Part shown: piece by piece, positions 1 through 24,714 of the stretch
Layout: the number at the start of each line of letters is the position of its first letter
Position numbering within the stretch: position 1 is the first letter of the stretch
Assembly: GCF_036884655.1 (NCBI RefSeq)
Contig: NC_088327.1
Location: 12,389,001-12,453,000, forward strand
Direction of reading: 5' to 3'
Origin: Musa acuminata AAA Group
Lineage: Eukaryota; Streptophyta; Magnoliopsida; Zingiberales; Musaceae
Length of the DNA: 64,000 bases
Program-made: the position numbers and the translations under genes
The notes under the pieces: generated by a model
What the model saw: the letters and a program-made list of their open reading frames with translations, nothing else
Told to the model about the DNA's origin: nothing
Databases searched by the model: none

Positions 1-1027
1 AGCGACCGAGCCCCATCACCTCCATCCCCTGGAACACGTTCACCACCCCCAGCACCGCGCAGCCGTAGCCCACGAAGTGGTGGTACGACTTCCAGTACTT
101 GCGGTACCTGTTCGTCGTCTTCGGCCGGAACAGCAACGCCGCCGACTGCAGCCCACCCGCCACGAACGCCGCCACCCCCAGCCCCCGGTGCAGCCCGTAC
201 TCCACGCCCGGCGACCGGCTCCCCAGGATGATCCCCATCGCGAAGCCTGCTGTTCCCAGCAGGAACCCCACGATCTGGGTCGCCGCGTGCGCGTAGAACC
301 ACGACGGCCCAAGCGACGCGCGCTGCCTAAGGTAGCGGGCCACCGCGACGCCCGCCGGGAGGAGGAACCCCCACGACGCGGCGTTCAGCGCGGCGTGGGC
401 CGAAGGGAGCGCGTCCGGGGCCGGTGGGGTCACCTCGCTGGCGGTGGACGCAATGTCGATGGTGGCGCGGGAGGCGAGGTCAGAGGGTGCGGTGGGGTGG
501 ATCGTCGGCGAGTACCCCTGCACGTAGAGGCCGCGGTTCCACACGTGGTGGAGGCGGGTGCGGTTGGGGGAGAGCTTGAGGATGGCGAAGATCTGGACCT
601 CGGCGCCGGCGCGGGCGGATGGGGCGCCGCGGAGGACGGCGGAGGAGGAGAGGAGGTGGAGGCCGAAGGGGCGGGACAGGAGCGGGGCGCGCTGGAGCTT
701 GACGGAGGGGTCGAGGACGAAGGGGAGGAGGAGGAGGCCGCCAGAGGTGGGGTCGGAGAAGGCGAGGAGGGCGTGGGCGCCGGTCATGGCGGGGGAGTCG
801 GGGTTGAGGCCCCACGCGATCCAGCCGGAGGGGGAGATGAAGGAGCCGGAGAAGGCGAGGTCGAGGGTGGCGTTGAGGGGGTGATACGTCCACGCCAAGG
901 AGGCTCCTTGAGTGGGGAGAGTGACGCACTTGTTGTAGCTCTTGGCGAAGGTGGTGATGGTGCAGCGGGCGGTGGCGGACGTCACCCACAAGCCAAGGAG
1001 GAAGAGGAGGAGGAGAGAGGGAGACAT
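1..1027 (-). CDS. Cytochrome b561 and DOMON domain-containing protein (3' end cut by window edge)
   Basis: One open frame runs from an ATG at 1027 to base 1 (342 codons) without a stop, so the C-terminus lies outside the window. Residues 1-20 form a leucine-rich signal peptide (MSPSLLLLLLL...), followed by an AIR12-type DOMON domain (about residues 21-185; note ...AGWTYHP-like start, GWIAWGLNP and GAHALLAF motifs). From about residue 205 a cytochrome b561 core begins. Its four expected haem-binding histidines are visible: H211 (SAHAALN), H247 (FYAHAATQ), H280 (GLHRGLG) and H316 or H317 (KSYHHFVGYG). In this family the b561 part moves electrons across the membrane, usually from cytosolic ascorbate, and the DOMON part faces the apoplast. 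The substrate here is unknown. The coding DNA is very GC-rich and has no intron in the visible part. The family and frame are secure; the exact paralogue is not. Confidence 0.93.
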   Translation of the reverse strand, partial: MSPSLLLLFLLGLWVTSATARCTITTFAKSYNKCVTLPTQGASLAWTYHPLNATLDLAFSGSFISPSGWIAWGLNPDSPAMTGAHALLAFSDPTSGGLLLLPFVLDPSVKLQRAPLLSRPFGLHLLSSSAVLRGAPSARAGAEVQIFAILKLSPNRTRLHHVWNRGLYVQGYSPTIHPTAPSDLASRATIDIASTASEVTPPAPDALPSAHAALNAASWGFLLPAGVAVARYLRQRASLGPSWFYAHAATQIVGFLLGTAGFAMGIILGSRSPGVEYGLHRGLGVAAFVAGGLQSAALLFRPKTTNRYRKYWKSYHHFVGYGCAVLGVVNVFQGMEVMGLGR

Positions 1028-2546
1028 AGTGGATAGAGAGGAGAGAGTGAGATAGAGGAGCGAGGAAAGGTTGGCGGAGTAAGATAATATGGTGGCGGTG
1101 GTGCAATGTTCGCTCATGCAAATGTGGTGCTTTAACTTTGAAGGCAAGGAAGAGAGAGGGAAATGTGGAGATGGGGGAATCAAAGTTTGGTGCGTGCAAT
1201 TGATTTGGAGGTGCAAAAATGATGGGTTTGAGGATTAATGGTGGAGAGAATGATGGGTGTTTGTATGCTTGCAATTTGGACTTGGCTTTGAAGCGAAGGT
1301 GGTGGTGGTGGAGATGGGACCCCAAAAATGATCGATTAATATGGAGGACAACAACTCGCTCAATAAGGAATATTGATGGACGGACCTATTTCGTGGTCCA
1401 TATGTATGTATGTTGAAAGAAGAAGAAGAGGATGGACGACGAACGACAAGCATGAGGGTGACGAGCAGTTGTCGACGACTAACGACCATGTGGTCGCGAA
1501 GCTATTATGGTGTTTTGACACATGCCCGTAATCCTTGTACGTGAGATGAAATAACAGTACTTAATATTTTCATTTTTGATTTATTTTGATTCTACTATTT
1601 AAGCAAAGTTTGAGAAAAATAATATAAATGACTAGTGTGGTTCTCTTTGAGGCATGTGAGATGCTGAAGACAGACATCATCATATGATGGGTTCTCCAAA
1701 TCTGGGAGATTCAGGGAAATAGAGAACTGGAACGAAGCAGACATCATATGGTGGGTTGGAAAGCTTAATTACAATTGGAAAAGGGAAAGATCTCAAGAGA
1801 TCCATACATTATTATATTAATTGTGGGCATGATGATGATCACATCCTCCTGATGTGATCTCAAAGTTTGGCTTGATTTTGTTGAACTATATATGTTTCAT
1901 AATGATGACTTCATCTTGTAATGCATGCTCATGATCTTGGATGGATTTCATACTTGCTAATAACTTAATTTTCCATTGTTATTGGCTCATCATTTGCTAG
2001 TTGGTCTTTTAATTTATCATAGCTACTAATTATACAAAAATAATATCTTATGAAAATTAAAGTGATTTTAATATAATATAACTCTAATTTTCAAGTTTAT
2101 GGCATGCATACAACATGTAAACTCAAAATACATGCATGCTATTTCCAAGGGGTTGAAAAAGAATACACATGTATATAACATACATAGAACAACCTCAAAT
2201 GAACATATGCTTCAAGTTGGATGGGAAAGATCAATAGTTCTCTTTTTATCTATGAATTATGCTAATGAAAGCAAGTGTAGGTTTGGTAATTTTGTTGTCC
2301 AAGAATCAGTATATTTCAGAAATTGATTTCTTTTTTGCTGCACAATAACCAGCATATAGAAATTGATGTTTCTATAGGTTGTCCTTTGAGCATTTTCTTG
2401 TTGGTGGATAATTAATATGTACAACAATCTATCATACCATGAAGGCGATCATGAAAGCAATATGGTTCAAACCTGAGTTATTAACATCACAAGTAGAGTT
2501 TGAAAGATGACACAGCATGTGAAGAACCCTATCAAAAGGTACTCTC
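1028..2546. other. Intergenic: upstream region of the DOMON/b561 gene and downstream region of MO25
   Basis: This spacer holds no coding region I can support. The first 400 bases next to the b561 start are purine-rich on the + strand (GAGA-type) and probably include its 5'UTR and promoter. The rest is AT-rich. A short frame at 2099-2326 has no recognisable product and poor codon texture. Confidence 0.5.
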
Positions 2547-5500
2547 TTAGTTAAGAGCTTCTATCTCCCTGATAACTTGAGCTTTGTCTCCTTCAAATTG
2601 CTCATCTTCTGCATAAAATGATGTCCAAGAAAAATGATTCAGGAACTGTACCCCAAAAAGTTGCTCCATGTTGATGCTTAGCACACAAGAAAGTGAATAA
2701 TAAATTGTCTACAAAAAAAAAAAATCTTGGAGATGACTGTCATTTGGATTAAAAGTCTTATTAAGGATAAATACAAAAAGATACAGATATACATTTATAT
2801 ACCATAGATGGAAACATACGTCTTGTGATGTAATCAAACCAAAAAACAGAACATGTAAAGCCTCCAGCGTACCTTTGTCCAACTTGATATCTTGGAGTAA
2901 GTGAAGAAGCTTCTTTTTGTTTGTTGTCAATATGCTTATTATCTCAGGAGGCTTATTTTGATTAGCAACAAATAACTGGAATTTGTGGAACAATAATCGA
3001 ACAATTAAGAAGATCTTAGTGAAAAGCAACAGGATGCCCACAAGCAAAGGAAGAAAAAGTTTATACCTTAAATACATGGAATGCTTCTATTTGGATATTC
3101 TTACTTGATTCCTGACAAAAGGGAGAATTAAAATTAAAAATTTTCAGAAAATAAGAGCTTCTCAAACTGATCTATCTAAAAGCAAAAGATGATGTATGTA
3201 GTCATGCAGTTGCAGGTGTATGGTCCTCGGAAGTTTGGTTTACGATAGATCAAAAATAAAATTTAGGTCATGACTGAAAGTATATCCATAAAATTCAAAT
3301 ATGAAAATACTACTGGATGGTTCTACCAGCACAGCGACAATTTGAATAGCATATACAAAGTATTTAATTCTCCTCAAACTCAAGTAGCAAGAATAAGACG
3401 GAACAAACATCGATTACAAGTTAATCACAAGCTTCATGCATAGTATGTCTTGAGTTTTAAGATGAAAAGCAAAATGCTTCATGAATACTGTCTCTCCTAA
3501 GGTTCTCCCGCATAACATCATCTCATCTATTTCTAACTTTTAACAGGATCACGGGGATCAGAAAAAGATCAAAGTTTACATTGAAATTGAAGAGACACTA
3601 AAACCAGTTGATAAAGTTAAAGGACTACATTCTAATTCCTTAATGTGATAATGTTTAGACTTTTATTTAGCAATGATATATTTATGTTACTGGTTAGTTG
3701 GAGTTTTTTTTTTTAAATATCACTTATAGTTCTTTTCTGTTCTTAGACAATATATGAAGGGGTGAACAGCGTAGAACTTATATGACAAGTATATATCACT
3801 GTGAATAATTAACTAGTACCATTCCTAGAGTCTTAGACACTTCAAATAAATTTTTGCTTACTCTGCCTTTTTCTTCTAACCAGTAATCATATTAAGTATA
3901 AGAATTTGTAGAGAGAACATTCTCTGGTTGAGTAAACATGCTCAAAATAATATATAGAGAAATATTAGGAGTTATACCACTTTTGTTCAGAAAGAATCAA
4001 AATGGACTTACCCTGAGGAGATTCATCAGAATCATAAGATTGTCCTTTGAGCTAACATAGCGGACCATAACTGCAGAATTTGACCGATCCAGTAACATAT
4101 CACCCAAAAGCTGAGGAAAGAGGACAACAGCAAGTGCTTCAAATATTAGATTGCTGAAAATGCTTCAAGCAAAACATAACTGAAACTAATCATCACGAGT
4201 TGGGGCCTTTTGCAGGCCCTCAGAACATCCAATTGAACAGCCATACAGGAACTGTAAAAATCTCTAATGAGAATAAACTAATGCCATACCAAATGTCAAA
4301 ATGATCCAAAGTTTATGTTAGTCCCTAGATAGAAATGTCTGGAAAAGTACTTACCTTGACAGCTTGCCTTCTTGTAATGTAATTGGGAGATGACAGCAAT
4401 CTTGAGTTAAATTCTGTGAAAAACTGGAACAACAAGAGAGTTTCAAGTAAAAATCGTCATCCAAAATAACAGAATGCCTTGCAAATGGAACCTTAAAGGC
4501 AACTTTGGTAGGATAATCTATCTTAAACAATCTCAGGATAAAATTCAGACCTAGGAACTAGTGCTTCCACGAATTATCCACCAGCAAAATGGGGAAAAAC
4601 CTCCAGAACAAAATTTCACTTACCCATTCATAATTTTTAGAGAGATATTCTGCAACAGTTGATTTGTGCCTTGTCATTAGCTCCTGTATTACAAAAACAT
4701 CGTTGACCAGTTTACTATAAAACAAACGACATGACAAAAATTTTCATAAAGGACAAGTTGAAGGTTATCTAACAGCTTATGAATCAAGAGACAAAATGAG
4801 ACATTTTTATGGGGACATGACTAAGAAAATTGAGATAAAAAATTATTAATTGATTTCTGTAAGCAAACATGTTCTATAATTCTCTGGTCAATCCAAGTTA
4901 GTCTTAACACTTAACTACTAGTGGGATCACCAATATTTGTTTACTAGTAGAAATAAAAGCATAAAGAATACGTATAGAGTCAGAGTTGAAATGAAACATC
5001 AAAAACTTAATCTTCACTATAACAGAAGTACAAGAGACATATTTTATTAATATAAATTCACCTGCTAGTTTTATACAACTTATGTCATTATTTTATGTAC
5101 TGAAATTTGTTTATTATTTTTAAACTTCAGATGGGTTGACCCAGACCCAACCTGAACCAGAGGGCTTTAGTGCATGTTTTACTAATCCAATTATTTTTTA
5201 TCTGCAAGCATTCTGATCCAAAACTTATTGTACAAGAACCCATTCTGATATGTTTGCTCAAATTTGACACATACTAGTATCATGCAGAAAATGGAGGAAA
5301 AAAACTATGTTGCTCATGAGCATTTTTATAAATATAATATTAATGTTAAATGTGCCACAATCAACAAAAGTTAGCTAGGAAGTCAATCAAATGGATATCC
5401 TTGAATAGTTAACTAGCATTAAGAAACATAAAAAAATTTATAGCTTGTATAAGTAAATTGACCTTAAAAGTTGCATAAGCATCCGATGCTATGTCAAAAT

Positions 5501-8500
5501 TCGGAAGCTGGATAAAATCAAAGAATTTCTTCATGTGATCGGACTCCAAAACATACCTGCAACAATAAAATGAGGGATGAAGAGTTTAACTTGCAAATTA
5601 TTTTTTTATTGAAAAATTCAAAATTTGAAAAAGAGATTCTAAATCATGTCATAATGATCAATTAGCTCAACAAGCAGATAATCACATCTGAACTACAACA
5701 GAGAATAGCACTTCTAAATGCATTGAATGTAGTTGTAAGCCTCATAATATTAAACTTCATCCAACAATTTGAACTAACAAAAGAACTAAAAGCCAATAAA
5801 TATGGTTGAAACATGATTTTTTAAAAGAAGAATTGTCAGTAAATTTGCAGAGGTGTGAGAGTGCATATGTAATAGCCATGATTTTAAAAACTTAAATGAT
5901 CATGAAATAGCTCACTAAATCTAGTTCTCATAAGCAGTCCACAATCTTTTATCATTTAAAGACAATACAAATCCAAAGCAAAACTATGTTCACCTTACCT
6001 CTCGTAAACTCTCTCTCTGTTGCATTAGATAAAAATTTCACATAGTTATCAATAATTTTTTCAGATTTCTTTCAATCTAAACTTCCTAATGTACTTAATC
6101 TAGAATTAGAACTTCCCATTTAATATAAAAATTTTAGGCTTATTACTCCAAGTACTCAAAACTGAATACACAAAAATCTAAAAATCCAGTGTTGCTTAAG
6201 ATTCTATCAGCCAAAACAAATATAACCTTGCTCAAAACTTGGACCAATAACAGAATAGGAGGAACAAAATTGTTTCACCGTTTGTTTGAAATTAAGAAAT
6301 TTCTAACAGTGAACGGATTGTTCTTTTGGCCAGACATTGTTACATTAAATCACATATTCATTGAAACATACAATTGACTTGCACAACCAAGTATGTCTTA
6401 GAAATTTCATAATGTTACTCACTTGATGGAGATCATTCAATGAAAGTTCTGAGAATGAAGAACTAATAGCAATAGAATTCTAGTTGAATACATGACCAAC
6501 CATAGGTAAGTTCAAGCCTTCACTTCAATCATTCTTGATAACATTCAAAGAAAAATAACAGTACGTTGAAAGTTCATATGGCTAGCAGTACAAATGAAAC
6601 TAGGTGTCTAATACACTGGTCCAACTGATACATACCAACCAGTATTTATCAATCCGACTAAGCACAAATCACAGACCATATAGCTAGGAACCTCACAGTA
6701 TACCACTTGAGTCCTGGTACCCAATTGGTCGGACAGATTGTCAAAACCTGTATTGAATTGGTATTGAAGACATAATATAATACAATCTGTGTGACTTTAA
6801 AATGACCAAATCACCTTCTAGTATCAAAAAAACTTGACACTTGGCTTCTTGCCATAACATCCTAGGTGGTGTCGGTTTGAAAAGGTCAAGGACAGAAGGC
6901 AAACAGCTAAGAGGAATCTGCTTAAGATTAAAGCTTTATTCTTAAAACTTAGTTCCACAAAACGACATGTCATCCTAGGTATGAAATGGCAAGACACACA
7001 TATTCAATAACCTGAGGATAACCAGGTGGCTATTAAAGTCCTTAAATTCATTATTCGTGTTTCTTCAACATTGTAAACAAGATAAATTCAAGTCTTCAAC
7101 TACAAGCACAACAAAATGGTTATAAATTAGAAAAAAAAATAATTCAAGTGACAGGAATTTGTAAATATCCAACTCAAGCAGAAGTTCCTGTGAAATGAAG
7201 GAAAACTGTCTTAAACTTTCTTAAAGTAGATTCCATTTTGTACTTAGAAATGCAACACCTATATGTATGGCTTTACACAGAGCACGACTGCTCTATCAGA
7301 TAAAAAAAAACCATTGTTTGATGTGCATAAAGAGTGATACCTGCAACCATCACCTTGAGGTGCAACAATTCAAATGGAAACTTTTGCATGACAAATGAAA
7401 CATAGAAGTCAAAGCATTCAGGGCATGTTACCTTGCTATACTTTGATGCCGAATGCATTCTCTGAGCATGGCTCCATAATGTAAAGCGATGTCCATGTCT
7501 TCATACCTGCATAAGTAACATGTTGATGTCTAAGATCATGAAGAAAGCCGCAGGAAGAAAACAAAGCCAAAATCCAAAGTTGCCAGAAACTACATAATAC
7601 TTCATAACAATACAGAAACAAGACTGCTGAACCAAGAATAAATCTGAAGCAAATTTCTAAATTCAACTTATACTACCATAAAAAAATGATACACATTATT
7701 CTTGTTTCCTTTGTTGTCATCAAGTTATCTGCCCCATCTCTTGACTGACTTTTGCTACCAAATCATATAAATTTAGAATAAACAAATCTTACAAATTATT
7801 ATCTAATTAACTTGCCAGTTCAGAATACTAGCAATAATATATGTATTGTAAATCAAGAACATAGAGTACAATTTTTTAAATTAGGACAAGATCATTATTA
7901 CTTATGACCAAGTTCAGGAAAACTTTCTTTCTCTTCACACAAATTTAAATTTTCAAGTTCAAATTAGATATGTAAACATCTTCCGTTTGTTACCATTGTT
8001 CAGTCAAACATAAAACTTCATAAAAGAATTTAACTGGAATGCTTGGATTCCTTGCAAGGTTTTTATACATTGCTACCGCTTACACTGTGGCACTGAGAGA
8101 AGATAACAGGTACTGAGAAAAGATAAAGTTCATCTGCATATACCTAAATTATCAACATTTGAAATCCAGAGATTTTTCAAAGATATGGATAGGCAAACAT
8201 ATTAATGTATCTAATCAATAACATTATCCACAAACATAGAAACAAGAGAACTCCAACAGAAATAAAGCATAATAAAGCACATAATTGTACGAACAAAATA
8301 ACAGCAAGTTCCAGTAGGTTAAGGATGTTAAATGATAGGGAAAAGCAATGTTATGTTATATATAACTTTAAATTTACCCAGAAATCAAAAGATCTAAGAG
8401 ATCTTTGTTAGCTTCCAAATACTCAGATGCAATCAATCGTGAATGGACCTGTTGCCTTTGCAAATTTGCCACAACTTGAGTAGCATCTTTACGAGCCTGC

Positions 8501-10218
8501 AAAATCTCATCAGAAACCAGAATTCAACAGCCAAATTACAATCTTATGAGTATGTTCAAAATGTGTCATTCAACAGACATTAGAAGAAGAAAAAACGGAG
8601 AAAAGCTTAACAAGGATAACCCTGGCATCTGTGAAGATTAATCATCAAAGTCGATTTGTGACTGACATACTTCTAAATTGAACTTTGGGAGACAAATTAT
8701 TAGTAGACGTAGGGTGTTCTCTCTAAAGAACTCCTGAGTTAATTGCGCACAAGCTTCGGCAATTGGCTCCGATTCGCTGTTGCCATAAAGAATAAACTTC
8801 AGCTCCCGTAAATTTTTACATAATTCTGCCATCTGCTTAAAAAGAGTTGAATATAAGATCAATAGTATATGCCTAAAGATTCAGCAAATAGTAAATGATG
8901 ATAAGAGTCATTTAAGATGGACAAATACAAATTTTTAAACAAAAAAATATACAAGCATTAAAAAGATGGAACCTTATGCAGAAAAAAAAGATACATTCCT
9001 TATGAAAATGGATGTATTTCTATAGAAACTTAACTAATTGTTGTTGGTGAAACTACATTCCTAAAAATGGGATGCGAAGGTAAGTGCTCCAAGCTCCTTA
9101 CTGAAAAGACATTAGAATTCTTTTTTGGTTCATTTCCTCAGTAAAGTCAAAGAGACACCTAAAGCATAAAAGACTTGCTATCTCACTATGTAACTAGGCC
9201 GAGATTCCATAAGGCAGTAAAGGTATTTCTTGGCAACCCAACAAGCGCAAGGTGCTACACTATTTTTGCTGCAAGTATTATCCAACCACTTGGTAAAGAG
9301 ATCAATTATAGGAGTCCATATTTTTCATACAACTGTCGTACTGTGACATTCCAAGTTTCCTTATCATACACCAAGAGTACATCTTTCTATATTTTTAAAT
9401 AAAAGGAAAGAAAAAAATATGATCATAAATTAAATAAATTTTAGTGAGAATCAATCATTCCAAACAGAAAGATGCTTCGTTTTGGTTTTGTTTGCAATCC
9501 AACTAAGCCATAGTCGCAACGCAAAGGCTGTCTGCTTGAGCACATATGTGTGGGTAGGTACGAACAGCACATACTATTCCAGCCAACGAGCCAATGCCTC
9601 CACAGGTAAAACCGTAAAATAAATTTCATGTCTATACAAAAGAGGTTTTAGTCCTCTACATCGACAATTGCAAAAAGGCATATTAGTCATATTCTGCTTC
9701 TCCATTTGGATAACAGAGATCAGATTTCTCCAGGCATTCCCTTTATACTAATAAGAAATCATCCACATAAAAAGGAAGGGAAAACAGAACGACAAGGCTC
9801 AACAACAGAAACAGTCATAAGTGTTACTTCGGCTTTCTTTCAGCACATCACACGACAAACAATTTACTTTAAATCAAATCACATTCCCCAGTGCCAAAAG
9901 TATTCTTGCATTTACCAAAGGATACTCATTTACAACTAAAAAGTCCAAGTTTATAATCACAAGTGGGCCAATGGAAGTCAAATTCCCTACAGAGAGGAAA
10001 ACAAGTTTCAAACTTCATCCGAAATCCATCGAATAATCAACAAAACCAATCCGGATCCAAACCATCCAAAAAAAAGCAGAAAGGTTTCGACTCATCACCT
10101 TCTCCTGCCGCTTGGCGTCCTGGGAGTTCCAGTTGAGGTCAACGTACACGAGGAGGTCTCGCGCCTGCCGCACGACGTCGGCGGGGGTCCGCGGCTTCGA
10201 CTTGAAGAGGCCCTTCAT
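2547..10218 (-). CDS. MO25: MO25 / CAB39-like scaffold protein, 335 aa, 11 coding exons
   Basis: Joined exons (minus strand): 10218-10099, 8832-8671, 8496-8378, 7506-7432, 5556-5463, 4683-4624, 4423-4355, 4110-4012, 3111-3067, 2975-2873, 2608-2547. They sum to 1008 nt with consistent phases and all introns are GT..AG. The product starts [18 protein letters not shown] and ends [11 protein letters not shown]. Landmarks include [48 protein letters not shown] and [14 protein letters not shown]25 is an all-helical armadillo-like scaffold. In animals and fungi it binds STE20/GCK-type kinases, and plant homologues act with SIK1-type kinases in growth and cell polarity. The length matches the family (about 335-345 aa). 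Exon 2 begins exactly with an in-frame ATG, giving a possible shorter form. Identification is secure; partner kinases are inferred from the family. Confidence 0.95.
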
Positions 10219-10512
10219 GGTTCTCGCGGGAGGCAACGGCGGCCTCCGGAGGAGGCGCGGCCACAAGATTGCGAGGCACCCCCGCTTGAGGGTGCCGCCG
10301 CAAGGGCTAGGGTTAGGGATCGTGGGGGTACGCCGGGGGATTCGGGAAGGGGGGCTTCGATCGCACGATGGTTCGGCGGGGGTTTCTCTTCGCTGGCGAA
10401 CAGTACCAACGGGCAATGACGTCCATCCAAAACCGCAACAAACCCAACAAAATAAAATAACATTAATCTAAATTACACGTACGTCTGTCTTCTCGACGGT
10501 TCCTCCGAACTA

Positions 10513-10581
<69 letters not shown>

Positions 10582-12323
10582 TGATAAATAAATAAGTAAA
10601 TAATAGGAAAAAAAATGAGAAATACGAAAGCGGCGGAGATTTTAAGAGGATATTTTACCACCCATGTTATTGGCAACTACATGGGCTCCACAGTGAACAG
10701 GCTCCACTGATGACGCAAGCCACCAGGGTATCGAACGATGGAGGTGCGGGAAGACTTTCCCTTGATGTCCGTTATCCACGTGACGGCGAGGAGATACGCC
10801 CGACCTATCGCACCCGCCTCATACCTCTGTTTATACTTTAAAAAAATAAAATAATTATAATTATAAAAATAAAATAATTATATTCATTTATTATAATAAC
10901 ATCAATCTTATTGATAAAAATCTAAAAATAATAAATAAAAAATAACCGGGGCTTGAATATCAAATCCATTTCGTCAATATAGCAGGGTAATAAGAATTAG
11001 AAACTTAGATAACTATGTTGATACGAATGATTCCAGTTTCACTCTCTAACGTAAGTTCGATGTGATTTCAAAGCATATTTCAAAGACATTTAAAGGAGTA
11101 TATTGAACCAAGTCGAGATAAGTGTTTACAGATAAATGGAATACGTGATAGCAGCTCAATATTTCAACAAGTGATGATAAACGGTGACACTACTTGGGAC
11201 TATAAATGACTGTTATGAATAAGAAGAATAATGATAAGAGATAAGAGTTGATGCAGAGTGACAAAAGGATTGTTCGACAATTGCGTCGACGTCAACGCAA
11301 ATGTAAAACGACTCTCATCTTTCGTCATCACTCTTTTTCATTCACAACAACCATCTATGATCCTTAATGACATCATCGTCCATTATCATTAATTGAAATA
11401 TTAAAAATATATTTTTGATCGTTATTTTTTTATTTTATTAATATAATCGATATTGTTAAAATAAATGAATATAGATATATCACTTTTATAATTATAAAAA
11501 TTTCAATATAAATTTTTAAAATCTAAAGACTAAAATGAGAAGTCTAACTACATAAAAACAATTTATAATTAGCCTTGTTTAACATAAAATAATCTATAAT
11601 TAGCCTTGAACTTAACACTAAATTTGTTATAGAAGGAGATGTGGATTTAACCATATCTCCTCCAAATTTGTGTGATTCGTGACGAAGAACTAATAACATC
11701 AAACATGAACCTAACCAAACACTAAAAAATCCTACAATAAGTGACTTGGTGAAGGAGCCAAACAATGACCAAACCATCCTGCCATGAACAACCACAATAT
11801 AATGATTACAGCATGTCTTATCTGAATTTTGGCTAAATTTCATCACACAAATAACCTTAAACATGTGCTACATAAATGATTTAGCATCTAAAATGTGGAT
11901 CCACCAATTTGCAAGGACAACCAGCTTTAGTGGCTGACATGCATCAGTAAGCATCTGAACAACAAAATCTAACACTTGAGAGTATACAAAGTGGAAGGAG
12001 CAGAAACTTGGTGGAAGGATTTTGGACCATCCTGCTACATTATTAGGTTCTCATCAGCATCTTATAAGATGAGATTTACAATAACTAGCATATTATACAT
12101 GCCCAAATTTGTAGCAGATAGAATCACACAGACAAAATGCCCATCACACCTATTGATGGATCAAATTACCCGTTTTGTTTCAGAACTTGAATTTCAATTG
12201 ATTGATATCTTCAGCATGCTCATGAAAATAACAGGTTGCTCAATGGACATCCTAAAGCATGATTTGTTGTGCTTTAGAAGCACATAAAATTGCCTCCAAA
12301 GATGAAAGTACAGAGAATGAAAA
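10219..12323. other. Intergenic: MO25 promoter side and ADSS 3' flank
   Basis: The first 200 bases, next to the MO25 start, are GC-rich and probably form its 5'UTR. A trinucleotide repeat follows, and then a long AT-rich stretch (about 10,830-11,560). The bases just right of 12,323 belong to the ADSS last exon, so the 3'UTR of ADSS lies around 12,000-12,323. The frames seen here (for example 11,544-11,864) show no family resemblance. Confidence 0.5.
10512..10581. repeat. (ATT)n trinucleotide microsatellite
   Basis: About 23 uninterrupted TTA/ATT units lie roughly 290 bases upstream of the MO25 start codon. In the minus-strand frame it reads as an isoleucine run, which explains a false open frame there. 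Confidence 0.97.
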
Positions 12324-18721
<6,398 letters not shown>

Positions 18722-19580
18722 GCGAGCTGTGGGCGGGAGATAATGGGTACAAGAACGGATGCCGCCAGGGTTGGGAAAGTTGGGCTCTCTTATCGATACT
18801 CGTAGGGCAAAGATATGGTGAAAGCGGAATGGGTTCGGCTGACAGCGAGCGGAGATCTCCGTAGTCCGGTACAAGTACGTCTGTATTCAAAATTTAGGTC
18901 TTCGTATGTCGGGAAAGAAGGCCCAATTGGGACGTCCACTAGTATTGATGGCCCAACTTAAGCCCAACAAAACATAAGGGCTATTTGGGTCCATCACATG
19001 AATTCTTCAATCAGTAACTCTATTTTTTTTACAGTTTCAATTATTTTTTTTATCAAATTATTAGTTTTAATTAACTCATTTAGTATCATAAAATATATAT
19101 TTTTTTTATTTTTATTAATAATATAATATATATAGGTGTATATTTGTATATATGATAAATATTGAGGCTCTTATGCACACAATATAAAATCAGTGGTTCT
19201 AGTTTGAATCATTAAAATTTTATTATAAATAATTTAAATATAAAAATATAAATTTTATTTTTAATTTTTTTAATAAAAAATAAAATTATATTTCAGGAAT
19301 CAAAATTGAATTATCCAAAGTCAATTTTTAATTCTGATTTTATTTTTTTAAATCTCCCAAAGGTAGGAATCGAAACTGAATCGTCTGAGTCAACCCGGTT
19401 CGATTTAGAACTAGTGAATCGCAATACCGGTTCGATTTCAATTTTAACCCCGGTCGGTTCAGATTCGAACCAAACAATGGTCGGGCCTGTTGCCTTTGTT
19501 CTTTCCCTATCCGTTTGCCTCTCTCTATCTCCGTTGAGCACACCTTCTTGGAGAGGACCCCGAGCGGCTTGGCGACCGCG
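18722..19580. promoter_or_regulatory. Divergent intergenic region between ADSS (minus) and MnmA (plus)
   Basis: These 859 bases separate two start codons pointing away from each other. They must hold both promoters and 5'UTRs. The middle (about 19,020-19,330) is extremely AT-rich. A stretch at about 19,360-19,480 contains repeated GGTTCGATT / CGGTTCAGATTCGAACC words, resembling degenerate dispersed repeats common in plant genomes. No specific promoter element can be assigned with confidence. Confidence 0.55.

Positions 19581-24714
<5,134 letters not shown>

Noticed and set aside
77..1036. 319-aa plus-strand frame rich in Gly, Glu and Arg
   Set aside because: It is the antisense shadow of the GC-rich DOMON/b561 coding region, which has clear domain motifs and a signal peptide on the minus strand.
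10473..10676. 67-aa frame with a long isoleucine run
   Set aside because: It is the (ATT)n microsatellite read in one frame.
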